Shown in pieces: positions 7,827 through 16,005 of a stretch of DNA of 64,000 nucleotides. The position numbers and the translations under genes were made by a program. Within the stretch, counting starts at the first letter, position 1. Every line of letters starts with the position of its first letter. Origin of the DNA: Novosphingobium guangzhouense (lineage in GTDB: Bacteria; Pseudomonadota; Alphaproteobacteria; Sphingomonadales; Sphingomonadaceae); NCBI RefSeq assembly GCF_002896965.1, contig NZ_LYMM01000073.1, positions 124,001 through 188,000 of the forward strand, written 5' to 3'. The notes under the pieces were generated by a model. It did no database searches. It was given only the letters and a program-made list of their open reading frames with translations, and was not told where the DNA came from.

Positions 7827-9287
7827 ATGAATTATCGTACGAAAACCGCCCTCGCGGCGGTGGCGACGGTGCTCGCCCATCCGTTCCGTGCCCTGCTCGG
7901 TCAGACCAAGCCGGTGCTCACTCTTACCGCTCCGACGCTCGCCCCTCGCGGACCCGTCGACGTACTTGCCGATCTTGGCCAGTTCGGCGAGCTGGACACC
8001 TCGCCCACGGTCGCGGAGATCGTGGCATCGATGCCGCGCGCTCTCGTCGGCGCAACCATCCGCGCTGACGTCTCCGGCGATCCGAAGGCTATGATCGCTG
8101 CGCTGCAGGGAGCGCACAACGAGTTCAAGCAGACGATCGAGGCAAACCTTGGCGCCAAGGCCGATGGCGCGGAAGTGCAGGCGAAGCTCGACGCCATCAA
8201 CGGCACGCTGAACACTCTCGAAACTGCGCTGAACGACCACGCCGCCCGTCTCGCCGCCTCCAACATCAACGGCGGCCCGTCTGCACAGCCCGTCGATCCG
8301 GAATACAGCAACACCTTCGCATCGTTCATGCGCAATGGCGGTCGCGACGATGAGGCGAAGCTGACGGCACAGCAGAAGCAGGGTCCTCGCGCGGCCATGT
8401 CCGAAGGCGTCCCGGCAGACGGCGGACTGCTCACCCCGGTCGAATGGGATCGGACGATCTCGGGACGGCTCAAGCTCATCACTCCGATGCGCGCCGAATC
8501 GACCGTCATCAACATCTCCAAATCGGGCTTCACCAAGCTGTTCACCGACCGCGCGGTCGGTAGCGGGTGGGTCGGCGAGACCGCATCGCGTCCCGCCACG
8601 GCCACGCCGCAGTTCAGCGCTCTGGCCTTCGGCCTTGGTCAGCTCTACGCGAATGCTGCGGCATCGCAGGATGTGCTGGACGATGCCGAGATCAATCTCG
8701 ACCAGTGGCTGGTCAGCGAGATCGATACCGAGTTCTCGCGTCAGGAGGGTATCGCCTTCGTCGCGGGCGACGGGACCAACAAGCCCCACGGTTTCCTGAA
8801 TTACGCCACCGGCGGCACGGCCGCTGCGCGTCACCCCTGGGGTGCGATCGAGGTGCTCAACAGCGGGGGCGCCACGTCGATCGCTTCTGACGCCGTGATC
8901 GATACCGTCTACAAGCTGCCGGCCATCTACACGCCCAACGCGAAGTTCTTCACGAACCGTACCTCGCTCGGCTCTGTCCGCAAGCTCAAGGATGGTCAGG
9001 GCAATTACCTGTGGCAGCCGACGTTCGTCGCAGGCCAGCCGTCGACCCTTGCTGGCTATCCGGTCGTTGACATGCCGGACATGCCGAACATCGCAGCGGA
9101 CGCCCTCGCGCTGGCTTTCGGCGACATGCGCGAAACGTACCTCGTGATCGACCGCATCGGCTTCCGCGTCCTGCGCGATCCCTACACCAACAAGCCGTTC
9201 ATCTGCTTCTACTGCACCAAGCGTGTCGGCGGCGGCGTCAAGAACCCGGACTCGATGAAGATCATCAAGATCGGCACCGGCGCCTAA
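7827..9287 (+). CDS. major capsid protein, HK97 fold
   Basis: A 486-residue capsid precursor. The first roughly 160 residues form a helical, Ala-rich delta-like domain including a coiled-coil stretch that would be removed by the upstream protease. The mature region starts near the acidic/Gly segment around residues 190-205 (SEGVPADGGLLTPVEW) and shows the HK97 signature blocks RLKLITPMR, GWVGET, FGLGQLYANAAASQDVLDDAEI, EFSRQEGIAFVAGDGTNKPHGFL and a C-terminal DMRETYLVIDRIGFRVLRDPYT. It assembles the icosahedral head. It is followed by two strong hairpins before the next gene, which may adjust transcript level after the most abundant product. Confidence 0.95.
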   Translation: MNYRTKTALAAVATVLAHPFRALLGQTKPVLTLTAPTLAPRGPVDVLADLGQFGELDTSPTVAEIVASMPRALVGATIRADVSGDPKAMIAALQGAHNEFKQTIEANLGAKADGAEVQAKLDAINGTLNTLETALNDHAARLAASNINGGPSAQPVDPEYSNTFASFMRNGGRDDEAKLTAQQKQGPRAAMSEGVPADGGLLTPVEWDRTISGRLKLITPMRAESTVINISKSGFTKLFTDRAVGSGWVGETASRPATATPQFSALAFGLGQLYANAAASQDVLDDAEINLDQWLVSEIDTEFSRQEGIAFVAGDGTNKPHGFLNYATGGTAAARHPWGAIEVLNSGGATSIASDAVIDTVYKLPAIYTPNAKFFTNRTSLGSVRKLKDGQGNYLWQPTFVAGQPSTLAGYPVVDMPDMPNIAADALALAFGDMRETYLVIDRIGFRVLRDPYTNKPFICFYCTKRVGGGVKNPDSMKIIKIGTGA

Positions 9288-9301
9288 TCCGAAACACCTG
9301 A

Positions 9302-9362
9302 CCGGGCGGGCCTCGCGCTCGCCCGGCTCTTCGAAGCGCCGTCCTCCGACGCTTCGAAGAGC
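9302..9362 (+). terminator. tandem hairpins after capsid gene, attenuator or RNA-processing element
   Basis: Two adjacent stem-loops fill the capsid-to-next-gene gap. The first pairs 9302-9311 with 9317-9326 (10 bp including one G-U, 5-nt loop). The second pairs 9326-9338 with 9350-9362, a perfect 13-bp stem with an 11-nt loop. No U-tract follows either, so a simple intrinsic terminator is unlikely; partial attenuation or protection of the capsid mRNA 3' end is more plausible. The downstream ribosome binding site AAGGAGAG follows immediately. Confidence 0.6.
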
Positions 9363-9375
9363 CAAGGAGAGTACC

Positions 9376-9819
9376 ATGGAAGACCTGATCAAGCTGCTCG
9401 ACGGCAGCATCGACGACGTGAAGGCCGGACTTCCCGGCAAGAGCCACGACGACCTTCTGAAGCTGAAGGCGGCCGAGCAGGATGGCAAGAACCGTAAGGG
9501 CGCGCTGGAAGCTATCGACGCTGCCCTCGCGGCGGCGGATGCAAAGCGGGCAGGCGGCACCGTCGCTGGCGCGCTGACCCACGCGAACCTCGCTTCCGAC
9601 GCGGGAGCCGTCGCAGCTAACATCCCGGCGGCCGAAACGATTGATACCAGCGGGGCGCCGCAGCAGATCGTCCCTGACGTGGATATGTCGCACCCCGCCG
9701 TGGATGCCGATCCTCGCGGCGGCACCACCGAAGTGCAGAACCGCATCGACTTCAATGACCCGACCCTCAGCGGTCGGGAGGCGGTCGAGAAGATCCTCGC
9801 TGATCAGGGCAAGGCCTGA
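9376..9819 (+). CDS. hypothetical phage head protein
   Basis: A 147-residue acidic protein, Ala- and Asp-rich and probably largely disordered in the middle, with a helical N-terminus and a C-terminal REAVEKILADQGKA helix. It has a good AAGGAG ribosome binding site and sits between capsid and head-tail connector, where phages often encode a head decoration, scaffold or connector accessory protein. No family match could be made by eye. Confidence 0.75.
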   Translation: MEDLIKLLDGSIDDVKAGLPGKSHDDLLKLKAAEQDGKNRKGALEAIDAALAAADAKRAGGTVAGALTHANLASDAGAVAANIPAAETIDTSGAPQQIVPDVDMSHPAVDADPRGGTTEVQNRIDFNDPTLSGREAVEKILADQGKA

Positions 9820-9838
9820 GCGACCGTAGGACCCGCAG

Positions 9839-10420
9839 ATGATCTTCGAGCTGCTGCATACGCCGTTTCCGGACGGATACGGCGAGGCCCTGCTGCCGCT
9901 GGCGGAGTGCAAGAAGCATCTGCGGGTGACCAGCTCCGATGAAGACGAGCTGATCGAAGTGCTGCGCGACGCGGCGATCGAATTCATCGAACGGTATTGC
10001 GCCGTGCGGCTCGGGCCCATGACTGGCCTGCGGTGGCAAGCCCGGGGATTTCCGTGCGCCCCCAGCATCCCGCTGATGCTGAGCGTCTCCCCCGTCACCG
10101 CGATCACGTCGATGACGTGGCGCGATGGTGCCGGGCAGGAAGTGACGGGCGTGCCGGGGGACTATCGCGTTGCCGCCTCCGGCGATGTGCTGCCCGCCAT
10201 CGCTGGCCGATGGCCGAGTGGAGTGGGCGGATCGCTGGCGATCGAGTTCAGCGCAGGATATCCTGCCGGCGCCGCGCCGAAATCGCTGCTGATGGCCGCG
10301 AAGATGTTCCTGGGGCACCTGTGGATGCATCGCGAAGCGGTGGTCGACAGCGGCTCCATGGGCGAAGTCCCGTTCGGCGTGCGTCATCTGTGTTCACCGT
10401 TCCGCCGGGTGCTGATCTGA
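9839..10420 (+). CDS. head-tail connector protein, gp6-like
   Basis: A 193-residue protein with the gp6-like connector pattern: an N-terminal LPLAECKKHLRV block followed by a helix in which DEDELIEVLRDAAIEFIE leads into ERYCAVRL, then a beta-rich middle and a C-terminal helix block PKSLLMAAKMFLGHLW. In HK97 the homologue forms a ring below the portal. It ends with a TGATG overlap with the next gene, indicating coupling within the connector operon. Confidence 0.88.
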   Translation: MIFELLHTPFPDGYGEALLPLAECKKHLRVTSSDEDELIEVLRDAAIEFIERYCAVRLGPMTGLRWQARGFPCAPSIPLMLSVSPVTAITSMTWRDGAGQEVTGVPGDYRVAASGDVLPAIAGRWPSGVGGSLAIEFSAGYPAGAAPKSLLMAAKMFLGHLWMHREAVVDSGSMGEVPFGVRHLCSPFRRVLI

Positions 10421-10749
10421 TGCGCCCGGCAGGACAGCGCGACAAGCTGGTGAAGGTCCAGCGCTACACTTCAACGCAGAATTCGCTGAATGAGGATGTG
10501 GTCTTTTGGGAGCCGCTTGGCGAAGAATGGGGCCGTGTCATCTGGGGCCGCGGCTCTGAGCGGCGCGAAAGCGCCGCCATGCAGTCTCAGCAAACCGCAA
10601 CATTCCAGTTCCTGAGCAACGAGCGCACCCGCAGCTTGAGCGCAAAAGACCGCATTGTCTGGAATGACATCAACTGGGACATCGTGGCGCCGGGCGTACC
10701 GGTGAACCGCGGTGAGCTTGAATTCACAGCTATCGGCGCAACTCACTGA
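10420..10749 (+). CDS. head-tail adaptor (head closure) protein
   Basis: A 109-residue protein of the SPP1 gp16/head-tail joining type: a short basic start followed by beta-strands including the hallmark VKVQRYTST, GEEWGRVIWGRGSER and RIVWNDINWDIVAP segments. Proteins of this family close the connector channel and accept the tail. The ATG at 10420 overlaps the previous stop (TGATG), which is why this start was chosen over upstream in-frame starts that lie inside the connector gene. Its stop overlaps the next start. Confidence 0.85.
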   Translation: MRPAGQRDKLVKVQRYTSTQNSLNEDVVFWEPLGEEWGRVIWGRGSERRESAAMQSQQTATFQFLSNERTRSLSAKDRIVWNDINWDIVAPGVPVNRGELEFTAIGATH

Positions 10750-11147
10750 TGCTGTTCGAGGAAGCCCTAACCGAGCGCCTTGAAGGCGATAGCGGTGTGC
10801 ACGAGCTTGTGGCTCAGCGAATCCATTGGGGTATCCGTCCTGCCGATGGCGAACTGCCCTGCATCGTTGTCACCATATTGGCCGACATGCGCGATCAGCA
10901 CCTGGATGGGTTCAACTCGCTCTGGGAAACCCGTGTCCAGACCGACTGCTACGCAGCAAGCCGTTTGCAGGCAGCTCAGCTACGCGAGGCGGTGATTGGT
11001 GCCGTTGTGCCCGCAGTCGAGATGAGCGGCCACCGTTTCGACCGCGCCCACATCAATCTGATTGCCGACCGGGGCGATGACGGCACCGGCAAGTACACAC
11101 ATCGCCAGCTTATCGACCTGAATTTCTGGCACGGAACAACGGAGTAA
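10749..11147 (+). CDS. DUF3168 tail completion/terminator protein
   Basis: A 132-residue protein with the DUF3168 layout: an N-terminal helix ending in RIHWGIRPADGELPCIVVTIL, a WETRVQTDCYA strand with conserved Gln and Cys, helix QAAQLREAVIGAV, and a C-terminal HRQLIDLNFWH strand. Family members form the ring at the head-proximal end of the tail tube that ends tail growth and docks to the head. It overlaps the head-tail adaptor stop and lies directly before the tail tube gene, the usual order. Confidence 0.9.
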   Translation: MLFEEALTERLEGDSGVHELVAQRIHWGIRPADGELPCIVVTILADMRDQHLDGFNSLWETRVQTDCYAASRLQAAQLREAVIGAVVPAVEMSGHRFDRAHINLIADRGDDGTGKYTHRQLIDLNFWHGTTE

Positions 11148-11153
11148 CCGGAA

Positions 11154-11588
11154 ATGTCCGACGTAACCACCGCCTTTGGCACTCAGCTTTTCCTCAATGT
11201 CGCGGGCACCCTCGAACGTGTCGCGGAAATCGACGATCTCCCGGAGTTGCCCAGCCTGACCACCGCGCTGTATGACACCAGCAGCTTCGACACGGTCGAT
11301 GTGCGGGAATGGAAGAAGCAGCCCCTGAAAGATGGCGCCACCTTCACAATCGCGGGCAATTACGTCCTTGGGTCGAATTCGGCGGAGCAGCTGGAGGCCG
11401 CCGACGCGTCCGAAGTCGCCGTCCCTTACCGCATCGTCATGAAGCAGGGCGCCGACACGTTCGAAGTCGCCGGCTCGGCGTTGTTCTATGACCTGCGGTT
11501 CCTTACCCCTGGCGACAGCAAACGCCGCTTCAACATCACCATGAAGCCGACCACGAAGGCCTCGCCCGCTGAAGTGACGAACCCCTGA
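11154..11588 (+). CDS. major tail tube protein
   Basis: A 144-residue beta-rich protein of the siphovirus tail tube type. It opens with TAFGTQLFLNVAG and ALYDTSSFDTVDVREWKKQPLKD text common to these proteins and ends with a strand region FNITMKPTT. It stacks as hexamers around the tape measure to form the tail. It is placed between the DUF3168 protein and the tail assembly chaperone, as expected, and its stop overlaps the next start (TGATG). Confidence 0.87.
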   Translation: MSDVTTAFGTQLFLNVAGTLERVAEIDDLPELPSLTTALYDTSSFDTVDVREWKKQPLKDGATFTIAGNYVLGSNSAEQLEAADASEVAVPYRIVMKQGADTFEVAGSALFYDLRFLTPGDSKRRFNITMKPTTKASPAEVTNP

Positions 11589-11938
11589 TGGTCGCGCCCA
11601 TCGATGCGAAGCTGGTCCTCGACATAGAGGGCGAACCAATCACGCTACGGTTGGACTTTGCCGGGCTCGCGATGTGCGAGCACCTTGGTGTCGATCTTTT
11701 CTCCGAAGATGGCGTCCCCCGAAAGGTCACAAAGATCGCCTTGGTGGTCAAATCGCTTGCGACCACCGACCACCCTACGATGACAACCGACGAGGCGCTG
11801 TCGATCGTCGCCAAGATCAAGCCTCTGGCCATCATTTCCAAGGTCATCGAGCTGGTCACCGATTTCGGCGCGCAGGCAGACGCGAGTACGGAGGGAAAGG
11901 GGGTGAAGGCACCGTCGGAGAGCCAGAACGCCGCCTAA
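11588..11938 (+). CDS. tail assembly chaperone, short form (lambda G analogue)
   Basis: A 116-residue protein of the gene-transfer-agent/phage tail assembly chaperone type, with the strand-helix start IDAKLVLDIEGEPITLRLDF and a helical region after it. The short form ends at 11938. At codons 103-104 it contains G-GGA-AAG in the frame used by lambda gene G, and a -1 slip there opens the following frame. In lambda the G and GT forms bind the tape measure and recruit tube subunits. Its position between tail tube and tape measure supports the same role. Confidence 0.85.
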   Translation: MVAPIDAKLVLDIEGEPITLRLDFAGLAMCEHLGVDLFSEDGVPRKVTKIALVVKSLATTDHPTMTTDEALSIVAKIKPLAIISKVIELVTDFGAQADASTEGKGVKAPSESQNAA

Positions 11939-12276
11939 ATATCGAAGATCTGTTCGTACTTTGGTGCGATGCGGGTTTTCAGCCAGATGCCTTCTGGAGA
12001 CAAACGCCGCGGCATTATCAGTTGGCAATGCGCGGCGTCCGGAAACGGCTTCAGCGCGAAGCTGATACACGGATCCGCGAGGCCCACATGACTGCGGTCT
12101 TCCATGCTCTAACGCAGAGCAAGGGCGGCCTGAAGCCGGTCGACCATTATTTGTCCCGCGAACCTAAAAAAATGTCCGGAGCCGATATGCATGAAGCTTT
12201 CCGCCGCATGGCCGCAGCAGGCGTGCCGATGACGCTGCGGCGGGTCGGTCACTCCACAGCAGGTGCAAGCGCGTGA
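11588..12276 (+). CDS. tail assembly chaperone, -1 frameshift fusion (lambda GT analogue)
   Basis: Predicted product of a -1 ribosomal frameshift at 11893-11899. The first 104 codons come from the short chaperone frame and 125 more from the -1 frame, giving about 229 residues. The extension has an acidic start and then EDLFVLWCDAGFQPDAFW...TPRHYQLAMRG, the pattern of the small second chaperone (TAC_6-like) encoded next to tail genes in gene transfer agents and related phages. The -1 frame has no good start of its own near its conserved part, which favours frameshifting. The 3' end overlaps a minus-strand gene. Confidence 0.75.
11893..11899 (+). promoter_or_regulatory. programmed -1 ribosomal frameshift site GGGAAAG
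   Basis: The heptamer GGGAAAG is read in the zero frame as G-GGA-AAG, so P- and A-site tRNAs can re-pair on GGG and AAA after a -1 slip. It is the same heptamer, in the same phase, as the lambda G/GT site, and it occurs near the 3' end of the chaperone short form. The next codons in the -1 frame continue openly to 12276. Confidence 0.8.
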
Positions 12277-12527
12277 TGGCAAGAAGGGCAGACCACCGCC
12301 TCAGGACGGGCAAGTTCCGCGCACTGGTTGCACCTGACGCGTTGCCCTTTCTTCAGCATGACTTCGTCCCGGTCATCCGTGCTACCAAGCATATAGGTGC
12401 CTACCAGGCCGAATGGGCCCAAAAGGAGCCCAAGGCAGAATCCGGAAAGCATATCGACGCCACGCTCCCTGGCGATAGCCATGCCCACGACCGCAAAAAG
12501 CGTCGTGATCAATCCAAAAGCGATCAT
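12249..12527 (-). CDS. small membrane protein with C-terminal zinc ribbon (minus-strand cassette in tail operon)
   Basis: A 92-residue protein on the opposite strand to all surrounding late genes. From the ATG at 12527 it has an N-terminal membrane segment (LITTLFAVVGMA), then the Gly/Leu-rich hydrophobic stretch GFCLGLLLGPFGLVGTYML, a charged linker and a zinc-ribbon end with CNQC and CPSC pairs 14 residues apart. A GGAGGAG stands upstream; a TTG two codons earlier is an alternative start. The layout GLLLGPFGL plus CxxC-CxxC is common in small bacterial inner-membrane proteins of unknown function. It overlaps the chaperone extension by 28 bp. It looks like a moron, possibly expressed in the lysogen and acting at the membrane, for example in superinfection exclusion (inference). 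Confidence 0.7.
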   Translation of the reverse strand: MIAFGLITTLFAVVGMAIARERGVDMLSGFCLGLLLGPFGLVGTYMLGSTDDRDEVMLKKGQRVRCNQCAELARPEAVVCPSCHHALAPAVE

Positions 12528-12607
12528 CAAATCCAAAGTCTCCTCCCTGCAGGCCGCAGATCTAAATACGCGGAGCTTACGAGTCGAGTACCTGTTGGAG
12601 CGCCCCA

Positions 12608-13048
12608 ATGACGGAGGTCTTCGAGTTCGAGCTCACCGGTAACATCGACGAGGTGCTCGCCGAATTGTCCCTGAGCACGGAGCGGCGCGTCCTGCGACAG
12701 ATAGCAGTCGATGCTTTGGAGCCGATGCAGCAAATGGCGAAGGAGCTGGCTCCTTACGACGAAGGTGCGTTGCGCGAGTCAATTGTCATCGGCACCAACC
12801 TAACGTCGACCGCGCGTCGCGCGATGGCTGAAGAACCCAAGGGTGGCGTTCGCGTGTATCTGGGCACGGCCAACCGAAAAGCCGTGCCGCTGGAGTTTGG
12901 GTCGCTGCGCGCGCGCGCGTTCCCGTTCTTTCGTCCTGCCTTCGAAGCGAAAGCGCGTGGCGCCCTCGACTACGTCATCGACAATGTCTGGTCGGTCGTC
13001 TCGCGCGCGGCCGAACGGGCGGCTAAGCGGAAAGCGAAGAAGCTATGA
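12608..13048 (+). CDS. HK97 gp10-like tail completion protein
   Basis: A 146-residue protein with the HK97-gp10 pattern: helix VLRQIAVDALEPMQQMAKELAP, then the conserved Y-D-E-G-A-L-R-E-S segment near residue 53, a beta region with VYLGTANRKAVPLEFGS, and the R-A-F-P-F-F-R-P-A-F-E motif near residue 100. Such proteins link head and tail and are usually encoded before the tail tube; here the gene lies after the chaperones, as also seen in some phages of alphaproteobacteria. It overlaps the tape measure start by 4 bp. Confidence 0.88.
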   Translation: MTEVFEFELTGNIDEVLAELSLSTERRVLRQIAVDALEPMQQMAKELAPYDEGALRESIVIGTNLTSTARRAMAEEPKGGVRVYLGTANRKAVPLEFGSLRARAFPFFRPAFEAKARGALDYVIDNVWSVVSRAAERAAKRKAKKL

Positions 13049-15399
13049 ACGCCAAGGTTGGTTCGCTTAATGCGGACCTGACAATCAATTCCGCGCGCTT
13101 CGTCAGTGGGCTCGCTGATTCGCAGAAAAGGCTCGCGTCCGCAACCAGTGGGTTCAAGGCCAACTTCAATGAGATCAAGACTGCTGCGAAAAGCGCGGGG
13201 CTTAGCACGAGCGAGTTTGCCAGGCAGGTGAGCACCCTGCGTGCTTCGCTGGACCCTACGGGCACGGCGCTGGCTGGTTACCGGCAGCAGGTGAAGATCC
13301 TGCAGGAATCCTACAAGCTGGGCGCGATAAGCCAAGCGCAGTTCATCACCGGTATGAAGGGCGCCGTTGCCGCCTATCGGTCAGCGGGCAGCGGTGTACG
13401 CGAAACGAATGGCCAAGTGCAGGCCGGTATGCAGCAGCTGCAGTTCCAGCTGAATGATATTGTCACCATGTGGGCCATGGGCGCGAAGCCTATGCAGATT
13501 TTCACATCGCAGGCCGGGCAGGTCACTCAGGCAATCTCGCTCATGTCCACTGGCGCCGGCAGGTTTGGCGCCTTCATGGCCGGGCCGTGGGGCCTGGCCA
13601 TCACGTCTGGTGCGATCGTGCTGGCAGCTCTTCTCCCCAAGCTGATGGAGACAGAGGACGCGATGAAGGATGTCGAGCTGGCATCCAACGGGCTTGCCGA
13701 TGCCCAGTCCGTCCTGGGCGAGATGTTCGACCTGACCACCGGCAAGTTGAAAAACCAGAACGAGATGCTGCGACTGAACGCACAGCTGATGGCGATCAAC
13801 CTGCGGGCGCAAGCGGATGCGGAGAAGGCGAGCTCCGAATCAACCTTCCGTAATTTCCAGATGGGCAACCTCGGTCTCTCCACGGGTCAGAAGGTTGTTG
13901 GCGCGCTCGGTTTCGATGTGTCCGGCGCGATGGAGCGTAATAGCGCTGCGCGTAAGCTGCTGGCAGAATTCCAGGGCGGTAAGATCGATAGCCTGACGGC
14001 CGCCCGCAAGGCGGAGGGCCTCGACTTCAACGGCTTGGCCGTGACCAAGCAGGAGTTCCTGCAAGCGATCGCCGATGGCGTTTCATATCCGGGTAAGCAG
14101 GAGGTCGCGTCGAAGATCGAGAAATCACTGAAAGATGGCGTGCTCGATCCCTCTCTGCGCGAGGATGCCAAGGCGAAGAAGCCCAGGAAGAAGGCCGGTA
14201 AGACGGATGCTGAGATCGCTGCGCAACAAGCGCAAGAGATCGACCGGCTTAATGTGGAAGAGCTGCGCGCCAAGCTGGATCTGGCAAAGAGTGCTGAGGA
14301 TCGCGCCTCTTTGTCCTACGACCTGCTGGCGGCGGAGAAGGAAAGCCGCATTCGCGAGATCGATGCGAACAAGGATTTTACCGCAGCCCAGAAAACTGCC
14401 CAGAAAGACTATATCGAACGTCTGTACGGCTCGCGGAAGGTCAATGCTGATGGAAGCATCGAGGTGACCCCCTCGCTTTATGGCACGGCGCTCAACCAGA
14501 AGCTGGCGGAGGAGGAGGGACGTATCGCCAACGACATGCTGTCCCGCCAGGCGGAGACGCTTCGCGCGTGGGCTGACATTGAACCAAATTCTCGTGAGAG
14601 GGCGAAACTGGAAGCGCGGGCGCTTGAGCTTCAGCAGCAGATCCAGCGCAACCTCCTCGATCAAGCGATTGCCAACGGCGACATAGCTGATGCGGATAAG
14701 GCGCGCGCCGAGCTCGCAAGCCAACAGGAAGCGCAGCGCCGTCAGAACTCCTTGCAGAACATGTCGCCGATGCAGCGGTACCAGTACAACCTTCGGGCGT
14801 CTGCGGCGAACATCAACGACGCAATCGAGGATATCGAGGTCAACGGCCTGACCGCCTTTAACGATCAGCTGGCCGACGCCATCGTCAACTTCGAGAGCCT
14901 TGGTGACGTAGCGCAGAACGTGTTGAAGCAGATGCTTGCGGATCTCATCAGACTGCAGCTTCAGAAAAGTCTTATGGGCGGAGTCGGTAGCCTGTTCGGA
15001 AGCGTTCTGGGACTTGCTGGATCTACCCTCAACAGCACCGCGATAAGTGGAGCAGGCTCCTACGATTTCAGTGCGATCGGCGGCATATCGCTTGCTGGCG
15101 CGCGCGCAAACGGCGGTCCGGTTCGGGCCGGCCTGCCATACCTTGTTGGTGAAGAAGGCCCGGAGGTCATGTGGCCAGATCGCTCAGGGCAGGTCGTCGC
15201 CAATGATGACCTTGCGAGCTTGGGCGGTGGAATGCGGCAGGTGAACAACTACTACACGCTACCCTCCGACGAATTCTGGGACGCTGTCGATGGGCGGGCA
15301 TTTGGTGTAGCGGCGCCCATGGCATCGCGCGCCGCAGTTGCGGGATCAACCGGCGCCCAGGTCGCCCTTTCGCGTAAGCAGAGCAGGTCCATCCCATGA
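13045..15399 (+). CDS. tail length tape measure protein
   Basis: A 784-residue protein, the third longest of the prophage. The N-terminus is helical and Ala/Ser/Lys-rich; the prophage tape-measure signature QFQLNDIVTMWAMG followed by SQAGQVTQAISLM lies near residues 132-165. A hydrophobic segment (LAITSGAIVLAALLPKL) follows near 185-205, then long coiled-coil-like, Lys/Ala/Gln-rich stretches to about residue 590, and a Gly-rich C-terminus with EEGPEVMWPDRSGQVV. The protein spans the tail tube, sets its length, and the hydrophobic part may help DNA passage through the inner membrane. Position after the chaperones and gp10-like gene is typical. Confidence 0.93.
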   Translation: MNAKVGSLNADLTINSARFVSGLADSQKRLASATSGFKANFNEIKTAAKSAGLSTSEFARQVSTLRASLDPTGTALAGYRQQVKILQESYKLGAISQAQFITGMKGAVAAYRSAGSGVRETNGQVQAGMQQLQFQLNDIVTMWAMGAKPMQIFTSQAGQVTQAISLMSTGAGRFGAFMAGPWGLAITSGAIVLAALLPKLMETEDAMKDVELASNGLADAQSVLGEMFDLTTGKLKNQNEMLRLNAQLMAINLRAQADAEKASSESTFRNFQMGNLGLSTGQKVVGALGFDVSGAMERNSAARKLLAEFQGGKIDSLTAARKAEGLDFNGLAVTKQEFLQAIADGVSYPGKQEVASKIEKSLKDGVLDPSLREDAKAKKPRKKAGKTDAEIAAQQAQEIDRLNVEELRAKLDLAKSAEDRASLSYDLLAAEKESRIREIDANKDFTAAQKTAQKDYIERLYGSRKVNADGSIEVTPSLYGTALNQKLAEEEGRIANDMLSRQAETLRAWADIEPNSRERAKLEARALELQQQIQRNLLDQAIANGDIADADKARAELASQQEAQRRQNSLQNMSPMQRYQYNLRASAANINDAIEDIEVNGLTAFNDQLADAIVNFESLGDVAQNVLKQMLADLIRLQLQKSLMGGVGSLFGSVLGLAGSTLNSTAISGAGSYDFSAIGGISLAGARANGGPVRAGLPYLVGEEGPEVMWPDRSGQVVANDDLASLGGGMRQVNNYYTLPSDEFWDAVDGRAFGVAAPMASRAAVAGSTGAQVALSRKQSRSIP

Positions 15400-16004
15400 T
15401 CCTGCTTCCTGAACATCCGGCACCGAATGGAGCGACCCCGCGCGTCCTAGATTTCGGCGGGTTTCAGGAGGGAGCTGCTGGTGCGGAAACGCAACGGATC
15501 AACCAGCTGGGCAATCGCTACGCCGTTTCCTTCACGCTTCCGAAACTCAAGAACGACAGGGATGGCCGTATTTGGGTCAATCGCCTGCTCAAAGCTCTGC
15601 AGGAGGGCGGGCGGATGCCGTATCCGCTCCTCGACTTCTACCCGGGCACGCCGAACCGAGCGGACGGATCTGCGGTAGAGGTGGATGGTGCGGGCCAGGC
15701 TGGCAAGCTGCTCGCAATCAGGAACCTGCAACCGAACTATGCCTTCTGTGAAGGGCAGCCGATCAGCCTTGAGATCGCCGGTCAACATTACTTCGACTTT
15801 GTAGCCGAGACCGCCATCGCTGATGCCGCAGGCAAAGTCACTATTCGGCTCACCCAGATGTTGCGTAAACCGGCCCCGGATGGTGCGGTGTTGCACGTTG
15901 CAAAGCCTATGATCGAGGGCTTCATTATGGGGAACCCAGTCAGCTGGGAGCTTGCTTTGGAACGCAACACGACGGTGTCGTTCGAGATTCGCGAAAGCCG
16001 CTGA
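15396..16004 (+). CDS. distal tail protein-like tail tip protein
   Basis: A 202-residue protein directly after the tape measure, where siphoviruses and gene transfer agents encode the distal tail ring. It opens with LPEHPAPNGATPRVLDFGG, has a beta-rich body and ends with SWELALERNTTVSFEIRESR. The order tape measure, this gene, a hub-like protein, a small Cys peptidase and a J-like protein mirrors the DUF2460/DUF2163/NlpC-P60/megatron order of gene transfer agents; exact family assignment by eye is not certain. It overlaps the tape measure stop by 4 bp. Confidence 0.7.
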   Translation: MILLPEHPAPNGATPRVLDFGGFQEGAAGAETQRINQLGNRYAVSFTLPKLKNDRDGRIWVNRLLKALQEGGRMPYPLLDFYPGTPNRADGSAVEVDGAGQAGKLLAIRNLQPNYAFCEGQPISLEIAGQHYFDFVAETAIADAAGKVTIRLTQMLRKPAPDGAVLHVAKPMIEGFIMGNPVSWELALERNTTVSFEIRESR

Positions 16005-16005
16005 C

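Noticed and set aside
7353..9755. 800-codon minus-strand frame across protease and capsid genes
   Set aside because: High-GC antisense artefact; the plus-strand proteins have clear ClpP and HK97 capsid motifs and tight gene spacing.
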